NCBI GenBank assembly: GCA_951213105.1
Contig: OX578136.1
Span: forward strand, 155,503,178-155,567,177
Reading direction: 5' to 3'
Length of the DNA: 64,000 nucleotides
Source of the DNA: Amaurobius ferox
Taxonomy: Eukaryota > Arthropoda > Arachnida > Araneae > Amaurobiidae
The position numbers and the translations under genes are program-made. A model generated the notes under the pieces. That model was not told the DNA's origin and made no database searches. It saw only the letters and a list, made by a program, of their open reading frames with translations. Position 1 is the first letter of the stretch. Each line of letters starts with the position of its first letter. Below are positions 1-47,545 of this stretch, piece after piece.

Positions 1-590
1 TTAAATGCATCTAATTCATCAGTGCAACAGACCTGCTAATGACCTTTAATCATTTTTTAAGTATGTTAATACAAAATTTCAAATTACTAACTCATAAATA
101 AAAGCTCATAAAGATACATTATTTTACATTCTGATACAGAATGATTATGATGTACATGGCCTGAAATAATTTGGGATAAGAATGTATTAGAGAATTTAAA
201 CTTTAGATCTGGGACACATAAACTGCTCTGTTTTTTACATTTCTACATTCCATAACACAAGAACATCGTATAGGACAGACTTGCCAAATGCCAGTAACTG
301 TGTGAAGGTGGTTAAATTTCTTTATATTGAAGCGCTGTAACATAAGTTTGTGCTCCATGAGCCACAAGCATCTTTTACATTATGTTATGCTATGCTATGT
401 TATGTTATGCTTTTATGTTATGCTTGCCTGCTAAAAAAACATCACAGAAGTGATGTTTTTTTAGCAGGCAAGCATAACAAGATAAGACCACAAAGAGGTT
501 GTGGGTCCATTACTTAAGTCATTACCAAAAGCTAAACATTTTTTCATACTAATTTAAGAAAACTGGCAAGTACTGCATCAAAATAAATAC
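1..590. other. PCID2 intron 3 (partial)
   Basis: AT-rich intronic sequence after the exon 3 donor. A TTATG/CTATG-type simple repeat (about 378-420) leads into a long perfect hairpin, listed separately. No exon seen. Confidence 0.6.
417..478. repeat. Perfect 29-bp inverted repeat (hairpin)
   Basis: The arms 417-445 and 450-478 are exact reverse complements separated by the 4-nt loop AGAA. The stem includes a run of seven A/T pairs and a TGCTTGCCTGC core. The sequence before it is a degenerate TTATGC repeat. Confidence 0.9.
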
Positions 591-712
591 CTAATGTGCA
601 ACAAAACAACTTCATCCCATGGAGGTTCAAATATTCTTTTCACACTTGACTCAGGACTTGATGAAACAATCTTAGTATTATAGGCATGGATATTCTGAAT
701 AGAGAGGTACTC
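591..712 (-). CDS. PCID2: PCID2 coding exon 3
   Basis: A 122-nt exon with acceptor TATCCCAG and donor GTATTT. It encodes 40 residues plus two bases of an arginine codon, including the EPPWDE segment that corresponds to EPPYDE in vertebrate PCID2. The next exon is left of the window. Confidence 0.82.
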
Positions 713-3700
713 CTGGGATAAAAAAAAAGTGAAGTGTAACACACATACATAACACACAAAGTGTAAATTATGAAGGGATAACATCTTAATACACATTAAA
801 ATTTTTTAACATTTCTTATACAAATATAATTACAAACATTTAATAGAAAATGAGAAACATTTAATAAAGTGCATACCTCTAAATCAGACTAACCGGTGTT
901 TATTAGCATTATAAAATTGCTTACCAATGCATAGGCAATCACATTCATATAGCAATTTGAAAGTATTAAACTGTTGATAACTTTAAGTGAGACTAACTAA
1001 AGTTTCAATTTCCTACCACAAAACAATATAATTGGACACCAAATATTTTTCATGGAAACCTGATAGTTTCTTATTTTCATTTCAATTATATAATTGATTT
1101 TACTATTCTAATTTTGAGAAAAACCAAATAGTAATTTTAGTTTTGTAAAAAATCCCAAATTCCTAATATTATGCATATGGAAGTTCCAAATGAAAATAAT
1201 ACACAAAACAACACATTTTCCCTTCTCAATTATTAAATAAAGAAAAATGTTTATAAGACTAGCAGAGCAAATTTTTAATACTTTTTAATAAAATTTATAC
1301 TCTTCCATAACAATACATGGAAAACATTGACTTCTATATAATTAATTTTAAATCTCCAATATTCTTGCTGTTTTCTCAGAAGTTGCTTGGGAGACAAGAC
1401 ATATTATTTTTACTTAATAGACATGTTAGTCAGAAAGCTGTTATTTACAATATATTTACTGGAAACACTAGTTATGCCTTTATAAAAGTTAAAGGCTTTA
1501 TTTTTAAATTGATTCAAAATTGCCAGTAATAATAATAATTGCTCAAAATTCTAGCTCCAGTGACATGTCTTCTCTAGATCTGCAGTATGTCAGTCATGAA
1601 GTTTTTATTTTGCAACAATACAACTTAATAAGAGTATTAAAACATCCCAAAATGGGAGCATTCTTTCTACAAGGCCTCTGGCTCAATTTTAAAGAACTTT
1701 TTTTTTTGGAATAGAAACAATTAAAAACTCATTAATTTTTTAATAGTTACCACTTTGTAAGCATACCATAGAAAGAGCTTTCATTAAGTAGGTACCAACC
1801 GTGATTTTTGACCAAACAAATTCACTGAGAAATGCTAAATATAGATACACATATACATAATCACACATATTTTAACATTCTAAGATGAATATAAATTTTT
1901 TTGCTCAAATTGCTGTTTAGAATAATCTGAAATTAAAATACTTTGTTAGTATTATCATATAAGCAGTTGATCAAAATTAACTAATTTCAGTGACAAAAAT
2001 CAGTCTTCAGGATGAACAACAGCACCAGAAAAGGCAAAGGGTTTCCTGTATTTTACTAAAATAAGGTTACTTTTGGCCACTAAACACCTGTTGATACTTT
2101 TAATAGATGGTTTAAGTTGTTACTATCAAGGTATTTTAATTTCAGTGTAAATGAAATTTGGCGATTTTGTTCCTAATAGATCTTTATAGTATAGGAGATG
2201 TACAAAATATTATTAAATCCAAAAGTGTATAAAAAAGTTACTTTAACTCTAAATAGTTCTTATTTAAAAACCTTATTAATGATCATATTTGACTTGAGTT
2301 ACCAAATGTTGCTTGATCATTATTATTTGATATATAATTTTTTTTATGATTAGTTAAGTACACATCTTTAGCTTTTTACAAATAAAATTAGATGAATATC
2401 ATACAAGAAATAGAAATAGATATAAGGAATTTAATAAGAGTAGTTTATAAAAGACAAAACAAAATTGAAAGTGAAGTATGCTTACTGCAACAGTAGTTCC
2501 ATCTCCAGCTCTAAGAGCACCTTCAATCTGGTATAAAAAGATAATATATAAATATTAAAATTAACTGTAAAATAAAATTTGATTTTAAAACTCACATTAA
2601 TATAAAATGCTCTATAGGTTGATGGATATGCATATAAAAATTGCACTGCAGTATCTACATTAAATTGCTTTTGGCATCTAATACCATTATCAATTATGTA
2701 GATGTATATATTAATTAGGTAATTTACATTCTGCTATGCAATCAATATACTACGGAGAGTCTATAAGCTGAGCTATGGTAAATGGATGTGCATAGATATT
2801 TTCTAAATTGCAAACTTTGCAGTTATACTATTTTGTGAAAATAGACATCTTCCCCTTCTTTACTACTTACATGCAACAATAACATACTTATTTTGTGATA
2901 TTTTGAACCTATAATTTGGTATTAACTTGTTTAGGTAATTTTTCAATTGATTATCTAATGCTATTTTCATTATGGTATCTATTTTAAAAGCTTGCAGTAA
3001 ATTCATTTCTGTATTCATCTACACATTTTTAAAATTTTTCTTAACTCTACCTTGGAAAGCTGCAAATAGTTTTGGTGTTTCTGCACACAGGTATTTTATC
3101 ACTTTATATTGACCTTCCTATAATAATAACTGTGTTCCATTATTGTTCTCATATAATTTATAAAAAAACTCATATAAAAAAAATATGCACTATTGTCTCA
3201 AAATTTCAGACTTTTTGCTTTTATTGAGCTGCACCGTAATTCCCGATACTTAATCAGACATCAATGATGTAAAAAAAATAAAAAATAAAAAAGGTTAATA
3301 TTTAAAACTATTTTTCAAGAAGTATTTCTTTTGATGATTTATTAAAGTTATAAAATCTTAAAGATGTCCACTATTGGGGTGGCACCATAACTGGTTTCAG
3401 GTAAAATTGAGAAAATATATACCTTGAAAAATAATGGGATAGATAACTTTTGAATGTAATGATGATTCCTGTGTTATAGAAACAATGATTAACGATATTA
3501 AAAAAAAATGAGCAGTTTTGTAATAAGTAGGAAGAAATTAAAATTTTTGCAAATTTTTATGTTTATTAAATTTAAAAAAATAACAGCCATGGTTAGGCTC
3601 AATCTAATAAAAAATAGCCGAGTATCAAAGATCTTCATGTAACTTAAATTATAAGTTGAAGTTAATTATTAATTTTAAAGTGATTGATTTAAATAAATTA

Positions 3701-4167
3701 CTTTAAAATTACTTAAAAACAAATCATGAAAATCTCCCATACAGAACACATCTCAAATTAAAGATAAGAAAAGAATACACCAACCCTGAAGATTAAAAGT
3801 TATAATGTTTATATTTGGAATATTATTATTCAAATCATCATCTAGGTGCAATATCTAAACTAAAAATCCATAATAAAAAATACTGCTGCTTGTAAGAATA
3901 TAACTTTCAATATTTCCTTGAAGATAAATATAGGTCATAGTATATAGGTCAATTAAGTGACTACAATTGTTTAGAGATGCCCAAATGAGGCAGTTCGTTC
4001 TTAGCGGTGTTAAGAGCGCACACTGGTCTTTTGATCCGAAGAAGAGGGCTCTTAAAACACCCTCGAAATAACAGTAATCGCTTAGTTGACCTATGAGTGC
4101 TTTCTTCATGGAAATTTATAAATATTCATACCTCGTTCAGGTACTGATTCAGTGATAAATAAGCCAT
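591..4167 (-). CDS. PCID2: PCID2, PCI domain-containing protein 2 (5' part, three coding exons)
   Basis: Three minus-strand exons, 4132-4167, 2486-2527 and 591-712, join in frame (phases 0, 0, then 2 nt left over) with GT/AG borders. They give the first 66 residues of a protein that matches the known PCID2 amino end: an opening M-A-x-x-x-x-NQYL, a central GDGTT, and an E-P-P-[WY]-DE segment followed by a leucine-rich helix and H-[IL]-R at the last junction. PCID2 (yeast Thp1) belongs to TREX-2, which couples transcription to mRNA export at the nuclear pore; its PCI and winged-helix part would lie in exons left of the window. The gene diverges from BCS1L, with 3.1 kb between the start codons. 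The AG just before the start codon exon suggests a further 5' untranslated exon. Identification rests on alignment by eye to the remembered family; the exon chain itself is seen. Confidence 0.85.
713..2485. other. PCID2 intron 2
   Basis: About 1.8 kb of AT-rich sequence with homopolymer runs. No coding exon, RNA gene or element with recognisable ends was seen. Confidence 0.5.
2486..2527 (-). CDS. PCID2: PCID2 coding exon 2
   Basis: A 42-nt exon of 14 codons with acceptor ATACCAG and donor GTAAGC, phase 0 on both sides. It encodes a short helix and a GDGTTVA turn that match the second block of PCID2. It is too short to be found by ORF length alone. Confidence 0.8.
3955..4080 (+). repeat. Dispersed repeat with hammerhead-like hairpin (Penelope-tail-like), in PCID2 intron 1
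   Basis: It shares the block GTGACTACAATTG and a later GTTAAnAGC(GC)ACACTG block with 42695-42885. It contains CCGAAGA (4036-4042), a 5-bp stem GAGGG/CCCTC (4044-4048 with 4060-4064) and GAAA (4065-4068). The layout is the same as in the Penelope 3' ends at 16939 and 19084, so it may be a Penelope tail fragment. Family assignment is inference. Confidence 0.45.
4132..4167 (-). CDS. PCID2: PCID2 coding exon 1
   Basis: Twelve codons starting at the ATG at 4165-4167 (reverse strand). The donor after the last GAG codon reads GTATGA. The first residues resemble the known start of PCID2 (M-A then NQYL). A candidate acceptor AG lies four bases upstream of the ATG, so this exon may begin with a few untranslated bases. 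Confidence 0.8.
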
Positions 4168-7100
4168 ACCCCTAACAAAAGATAAGAATGAAAATTCTAA
4201 TTTCTTAAATATACCGATATAAAAGATAAAATTAAAGCATTTTGAACAAATAAGTTCAAATTTCTAATATTTCACTCAAACAAGTAGAACAGAGCTACGG
4301 ATTCGCTACGGATTATTTTGATTGACTTTGATTGTTGATTGAATTTTAAGGTTGATGCCATGTCTTCACATATAAAAAGTTTGTGTTTCCACTATCTTCC
4401 TAGCCACTACTGAGTTAAATACTGACAGAGGTCTTTTGTTCTTCCAATAAATTAGAAGTGACACTTTAATTATTAAAAAAATATTTAAAGAATTTAAACA
4501 AGACGTTTAGTATTTAGATAAATTATATTTTTGTTATCTAACAATTAAACAATATTTGGCAACTCTCAACATGTAAACAAAATCCTTAAATATGGCGGCG
4601 CGCATGGACATGTATAAACATTCCGGTCTTTTAATTTAAATTAACGTTTGACTGAAATCATTAGTTTTCATTGCAGTAAACAAATTTTAATTTGTAAGTA
4701 GTAAACAAATAAAAATTTGAGAGAAAATATATAATGATTTTGAGAATAATTTATGAAATAATGTTTGTTTCCTACAATATCAAATATATGACTAAATAAA
4801 ACTTTTGAAAATTAAAGGATTTAGTGTAGTTTTATATGTATTTAATTGTAATAATGACATTTCTTATTTTTATTGTTCAAAGACTCAACTCAAAGGAAAT
4901 AAATTTGTCACAAGGGAACCTCAAGGTCATTTTTATGTGCACTAAAAAATAATACAAAACATTTCAGCCTCTCACGGCTTCAAGAACAGCATGCAGCTTG
5001 AAAAAAAAATCAAATATAGGGATAAAATGGCAGAAGCTTTTTAAGCTGAGTCAGCCGCTGCCACCATTTTGAGTCAATTTTGTTCAAAAGTTGTTGTTTG
5101 ACTCAAAATGCTAATCACTATTATGGTGGGCAGGAATAGTTGAACATATTTTGCTCAATCAAGGTTACCCCCGGTTACCCCCGAAGCGGTAAATTGCCAA
5201 ACTTAGTATCAACTACATGTTACAGCATGTTACCCTTCATTTTAAAGGATTTGAAAAAATCTTCTGATTGAGACCAAGTTTGGTAATGTACCAACTAAGT
5301 GGGGATGGAGGGAGGGATGATAACTAAAATATATTTAGATATATTTAAAACATGTTTAAGAAGTCCTCAAACGTATATTAGCTTCAAAATCTTAAAATCA
5401 AAAATTTTCATGAAAAGAATACTTTTTCAATGTTACGTATGAGAAAGTAATAACTTAATAAAATTCTAATATAGGTGTACCAATATATCCCTTTTTCCCA
5501 GTGATGAGAAGTACTATAAAATTTTTTAATAATAAAAACGAAACATGGGTTTCTTTTATAACTTTTATTTTCTCATAAAGAATATAGTATAGAGAAAGTA
5601 TATTGTTTTCATGAAAATTTTCGATTTCGAGATTTTTATGCAAATATATGCTTTATGACATGCTGAATACGTTTTGAAAATATTCACAGGTATCATTATA
5701 ATCATATTTGTACCTGTATCAGTTTGGCTTTGACAAATAAGTACACAACAGTTTCCCATTTTAAATTTATTGAGATAATTGATAAAAATAGCATTGACAG
5801 CCATTTAAACATATACTTTTCAATGCAGGCAGACCTTGTTTCACAGGTAGCTGATTAGTGTAATTGGGGGTAAAAAATGCTAATCTGTCAACAAGCTGTC
5901 AAAGTCATCAGCCTCACCTCTGAGGGTGAACCGAATGATTGCACCCGTCTTATATATTGATATCCACCTAGCCCATACTAGTTATTAAACAAAAAGTCTT
6001 TAGAAATAATAATTTTATTGCACTGAAAGAATACATGACATCATCTTTTAAGGCTGAGCTGGAGAAATCTTTAGCTCATTACTGTAACATTTACTCATAA
6101 AGTGTTGCCCTTGATTTTAGTTCTTAGTGTAGCCATAAAGACTTACCTTGGATAAAGAATACGGAATTACTTTCTAGATGGTGCCAGCACATAAATGAAT
6201 TTTCTATCTGATCATCAAGGCAAAGTTCCATGCCAGCATATCCTCAGGCCTTGACTCTCTTCTGATAACCAACACTGAGGGTGAGGAGTTAGTAAACTTC
6301 CTCATCTTTTTACAAATTTTTGAACTCATGAAAATTAAGGTGACAGTATGCCTTTAAAATTTTGAAATTATGTATTTTTCTAATTTTAATATAATTTTGT
6401 AACCTAGTAAATTCTGAAAATATTAATCATATTTTCATTTCAGTCTACCATTTAAAATATATAAAATTTCTAAACTTGTTGTTCTGATGCTTACTGTAGA
6501 GTTCTAGCTACTATGTTTATCACAAAATCAAGTTTCTGTTTTTTATGCATGATAACTCATAAACAAATTAAAAAATTCTCCTAAAGCATTCGAAGTAGTA
6601 GAATGGTATAATAAAGCTTCAATTGAACGATTATCTTTGCTTTAGCTAGCAAAGTAAAATTTTTGTTTAATGCTGATTAGGAAACAATTGTGATTTTTCG
6701 TGAATATTTTGGCACAACTATGCTAATGCAGTTGATGTTGTGTAAATGATCCTGTAAAAATGGAGTTTTTGTATTTGAATTATATTAATATTTATCTGTT
6801 TTTTTATAATTTTTTGCTATCGTTAACTTGTGTGAAAAATAGCCAATTTTTCGTAAAATTCAAATGGAAAAGTCTTTTCAGGAAAAAATTATTAGTTAAA
6901 TTATATGTATATAAAGTACATTTAGTGCATTTTAGCATAAAAGAAATGTGAAATCTCTGCAGTGGAAGCTTTTTCAGGTTCTTCATCCCACATTGAAAAA
7001 TGGTTAACTTTATATCTGGACCACACCCCTTTCCATCTTGTGTGGTTATTTTATATGTCATGATTGTCTGCAATCACTGATCCATCTCACTATATATTTC

Positions 7101-7289
7101 AATTTAGCTATTGCTGATTATCAGAAGCTGACTGTGTTTATTTCTTCTAATATGTTAATGCTGTTATTAAAAAAAATAATACAAATTATGAATGCAATTT
7201 GCAAAGTTATTTACATAAAGTATTATATTTATGTCTAATTTTTCCTTCTTCATTTCAGTAAATTCATAGGCATTCAGAATTAGCAGACG
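4168..7289. promoter_or_regulatory. Shared intergenic region between divergent PCID2 and BCS1L
   Basis: It holds the promoters and untranslated first exons of both genes. The only strongly GC-rich spot near PCID2 is AAATATGGCGGCGCGC (4588-4603), which fits the YY1 core AAnATGGCGGC common at housekeeping gene starts. A second match, on the reverse strand near 5055-5070, is AAAATGGTGGC. A 13-bp inverted repeat (5065-5077 with 5098-5110) carries a TGAGTCA (AP-1-like) site in each arm. A polypyrimidine tract and CAG at 7257 suggest that a BCS1L 5' untranslated exon is spliced to the start-codon exon. No other gene was seen. Confidence 0.45.
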
Positions 7290-43451
<36,162 letters not shown>

Positions 43452-43454
43452 CTC

Positions 43455-43460
43455 AATAAA
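43455..43460 (+). terminator. Poly(A) signal of BCS1L
   Basis: AATAAA four bases after the stop codon; further AATAAA copies occur at about 43505 and 43600. The nearest may be too close to be the main one. Confidence 0.5.
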
Positions 43461-43962
43461 TTATTTTTTAGTTCTTTTTGTGTAATTACTTGCTTGTATT
43501 TCAGAATAAATGATTTAAATAGTACTAAAACTTGCTATTTATGAATTATTCAAACTTTAATTTGAATAACGCACATAGTTTTATTATTTGTAAGTTAACA
43601 ATAAATATATTTATTTATTCATATTTTCATTTAGTTTTATTTATATATTTATTCAACATTATTTGCAAGGAGTCTCAGTGGTTGAAACAAAATAAAACTT
43701 AAAGACTATTCAGAAGATGTAAGTCATTCTATGATGTGAAACACTTTTATGTGCACCCTGCTAATTCAATACAGATCAACATTGAAAACCATGCAGAACT
43801 TGATATGTCAAATGGGCTAGAAAAATTAAATTATGCAGATATTTCTGTTGTAAAAAAATCATTTTGCAAAGATGTTCCACATACAACATCATTCACTTAT
43901 ATTGACATATGCTTAATATTTTTAGAGATCTAGTTTGAAAATTATCACTAGGTAAATCTGTG

Positions 43963-44251
43963 GGCGCGGTAGCCCATTGGTTAGCGCGCTGGAGTTGCAC
44001 TCGGTAGGCCCGGGTTCGATTCCAGCCGCTGCCAAAACTGCCGCCGTGTTCACGCGGAGTACGATCACGTTAAACATGTGGGTCCGTAAGTCCTTCCGAG
44101 AGGTTGGTGGTAGGGGAAGGAGGGTATGGTCCCTGTGGATGCCTCCCCCACTGGGTTCCGGTCTAAATTGGGTGGCACTTCCCGGCCGTCCAAACAGTTA
44201 CCTTACACCTTTCTGGTAGGTCGGACGGTCTGGGTCTCAACAACAACAACA
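43963..44251 (+). mobile_element. tRNA-derived SINE with perfect 16-bp target duplication
   Basis: The target duplication ACTAGGTAAATCTGTG is at 43947-43962 and 44252-44267. The tRNA-like head has an A box GGTAGCCCATTGG (43968-43980) and a B box GGTTCGATTCC (44013-44023). A GC-rich body follows, then a terminal hairpin CCGGCCGTCC ... GGACGGTCTGGG and a (CAA)n tail. The intact duplication and boxes suggest a young copy. The 80-codon ORF within it is incidental. Confidence 0.93.
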
Positions 44252-44900
44252 ACTAGGTAAATCTGTGATGATGCATGTTTCACAATAAATAAGTCGTATG
44301 CAAATTTCTTATGTTATTTTAGTTCAAACACTGATTTCAGATCGCAGTTTGGAATATGACTTTTTCTTCCTTTATAACTGCTTCATTAGTTGAAGCTGAT
44401 TTTCTCTCAGATAACCATGGACCTGTTAATGAATGAAATGGTGATGCATGCTACCACATTCCACCCAATTAGTTATGTAATGAATCTGCTTGATTGGGAA
44501 ATGTGACTGCATGTAATTATTAAGATTATTATTTAATGTTAATTGAAAAGAAAATTAATTGTTATACTAGCACTGTAATTTTCACTATTAGAACTTTATT
44601 ATTTTTTTGTTGGCATTGCTTTTTAGTATTTTTATTCCGTCGAAAAAAAGGATTTGAATTCTCGCTTATATGTTTAATAGTTCAACCACTTATGTTTAAA
44701 TATGTTTTGTGCATAATTAAAGTTTATTTCACCCAAAGTAGCCTTATTATAGATAATTTAGCAGTAAGAATTAACAGGCTATGAGTGAAATTTTAATAAT
44801 TATTTTTGTGTAAAGTTAAATAAATGTGTTTTCTGTATCTTGATTATTTCCAAATGGTGTTGCTCAGCATACTTGGTTATAATGAGTGTGGCATAGAATT

Positions 44901-45216
44901 CAGGGTTGTAGAGTCAGTACCTCAAACTCCTTTTTTTTCAACTGTGCAACTCCGACTCCACTTGTATTATAATATCTTACTCTGATACTGACATAAACAG
45001 CAATTAATTTATTCTCTTTTATAGTACTATCATAGTATAGTATATCATAGTATAGTATATCAATAGTACTTTATTGCATAAGAATTATTTTAAAGAAAGT
45101 ATTAAAAAATTAAATAATTCAAATATGAAAATATTTTTAAATAGTTTTATTTAGGAGTCTGAGTTGGTATATTTTTACCGACTACACACTAAATAGCTAC
45201 TGACTTCACAGCCCTG
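44901..45216 (+). mobile_element. hAT-type MITE with 8-bp target duplication
   Basis: Begins CAGGGTTGTAGAGTCAGTA and ends TACTGACTTCACAGCCCTG. The 8-bp duplication ATAGAATT lies on both sides (44893-44900 and 45217-45224). The 316-bp non-coding interior and 8-bp duplication fit the hAT superfamily. Confidence 0.88.
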
Positions 45217-45417
45217 ATAGAATTCCATGTGACATCCATTCCTTACAATTAAAACAGCTTCACTGGAAAAGTGATAGAGATTGGGCAGGTCAGGTGTAAC
45301 TCTATGTATAAATAAGTTCAAAGTTTCACCACAGAGGGTATCAGTTCCTGTCCACTAATGAGTCAACTACAGAAAAAAATTAACTCACATTCTGGACTGT
45401 AGCATAGTGGAAGTAGT

Positions 45418-45475
45418 CGAAAGCCCAGACCATCCAGCTCATCCTTGGACATAGAGCAGCAGAGTGGGTGGCTGG
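45418..45475 (-). mobile_element. 58-nt hairpin retroposon with perfect 16-bp target duplication
   Basis: The duplication GCATAGTGGAAGTAGT is at 45402-45417 and 45476-45491. The insert starts CGAAAGCCCAGACCATCCAG and ends GGGTGGCTGG, the same family as 18778-18837 (shared CAnCTCATCC and TGGACAT). Its ends match the SINE tail hairpin, its middle does not. Confidence 0.85.
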
Positions 45476-45491
45476 GCATAGTGGAAGTAGT

Positions 45492-46486
45492 GTAAGAACT
45501 CTGCATGCTACGACTTTTTTACTGTGCATTACCGCATATTTAATAACAGTTTTAAACTAGATCTGTAAAAGAAAAAAAAAAAGCATGTGCTGATTCGAGT
45601 GAATGATGTTGTATGAGAAACATCTCTGTTAATTTTCTTTTTACAACTTAAATATTGACAGAATTTAAATTTTATAAAATAGTGTGGGAAATTTGCAAAT
45701 AACAACTTCTTTGCTGTGGGGTGTTAACTGATAATAATGAATACAGTACATGCATGAAATGAATAACTAACTGCACTGTATCTGTACTTTTTCACAGAGA
45801 TGCATTGAGTTGTATTTAAAACATACATGAAACATTACAATTATAACATGCTTATAGTTGTTATTCAATATGTCATGTTGAATGTTTGCAATATACAATT
45901 TTCATCCATCATGAAAATGCTCTTTGAATAATTGTTTTTTAAACATCTTTCTCATAATATGAATAACATCTATAGCAAAACTGATTGCACTATGGCGTGG
46001 AATATAAATACTTGCATATTTTTTTATTCACATATTTTAAATGTAAAATAAATATTTAAAAGCTTACATTATATTTTAATATTTAGAAGTTTTAAATGCA
46101 TAGATATATTTTTAAGTTATATAATTAATTTAAAATAAAGGAGCAATGAAACATGCTTTTAATACCCAGAGAAAGATAAAATTATCAAAAAATGTACTTT
46201 TCCTAACCACAGCTGGAAACGTGGATGATTCCCAGGTATTTTAGATTCTTCAAGAATTCAGTAGACATTGTTAACACTTCATGAATTATCAATTTGCAGT
46301 AACATATATTATTGCAATCATGCTTTGAATGACATGTCTCTAAAATGGTAATACTTGAGTTTTTACTTTTACGAAATTTGAGTGTTTATGCATCCCCTAT
46401 GTGCTCCATATATTCTGGTAAAAACTTCATATATTTTGGTGGAAAAGAAAGTACACCTTTTGTTTGCAATAGCCTATATTAAAAAA
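45492..46486. other. Anonymous AT-rich intergenic stretch
   Basis: No ORF, element ends or RNA genes recognised. Confidence 0.5.
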
Positions 46487-47545
46487 TCTGATGTGAGCAG
46501 CACATGACTTTCCTTATATAATGCAATGGATTTATTAGTTTTACAAAAAAAAAAAAAAATAATATAATGTATAAGATCCACGGCACTGTGTTTTTATCAT
46601 TGAATTGTACATTGGGCGATTTTCAGGATGACAACATGTAAAACTATTTCAAAATACTCAATTAACTTATACTTCACGCAACTCTAAACAATCCTGAATA
46701 TTGATGGCATCCTCAATAAGCGAAATAGTCTATATATTAAAATACTTTCATAATTACTTCATCATCTAGTCGTCATTTTCATTGATTTAGCGTCATTTTT
46801 ATTAATTTGGCAATATTTTCGTTAATTTGGCAGCATTTAAAAAGTCGCCAAGTTAATGACATTCTGCCATATTCATCGTCAAACGTTATGGAGAAAAAAT
46901 AGGTTATTCTTATCGTAGATAAATGACTATTGGCGTTCAAATGCAAAAGTATTACTCAAAGTATCTTTTCTCATGAATGGAATGAGTTGGATCCACGAGA
47001 ATGATGTCACTGAATTTATGGCATGATATTACATATGAAAAGTAAACAATTTTTTCAACAGTTAATATTTTTTTTAAATTTATGTGATTTTTTGATAAAT
47101 TTATTTGAAAAATGTGCAATAACTCGAGAACGGTTCATGCTAGCATTCTAAAATTTATGTCAATCGTTTTCTAAGAAAAAATTACATAAGATATGTCTAT
47201 TTGCTATATTAAAGGTTTTGATTTTTTGATGATTTTTTCAAAATTTCACTCGATAATTTAGATGGGTTCTAAACATTCGATTCTGTTTAAAAACAATAGG
47301 CTTCCAGTATGCACAGATTGTAATTTTTGTACCAAATTTCATTCGAATCGCTCCATTCGTTCTTGAGATATCGTCTCCACAGACTCACTGACACTCACAC
47401 ACACACACATACACAGACATCACCTCAAAAATGTACAATTTGTGATCAGGGATGCTTGAAACGTCCTCTCCCGTCGAAAACTCGAATTCGAATTTTTGAC
47501 TCCATCACAATACTTTCCTTATACGTTATTGTATATAAGGAAAGT
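46487..47545 (+). repeat. Unclassified palindrome-rich interspersed repeat, copy 1
   Basis: The left end reads TCTGATGTGAGCAGCACATG then ACTTTCCTTATATA; the right end is an ACTTTCC ... GGAAAGT hairpin. The interior has TTGGCGA-type motifs, CGAGAACGGTT, a CA microsatellite near 47395 and the 28-nt near-palindrome at 47473-47500. It matches copies 2 and 3. No coding. Confidence 0.8.

Noticed and set aside
43963..44035. tRNA gene candidate
   Set aside because: A and B boxes are present, but the sequence continues into a SINE body with a 16-bp target duplication; it is a tRNA-derived SINE head.
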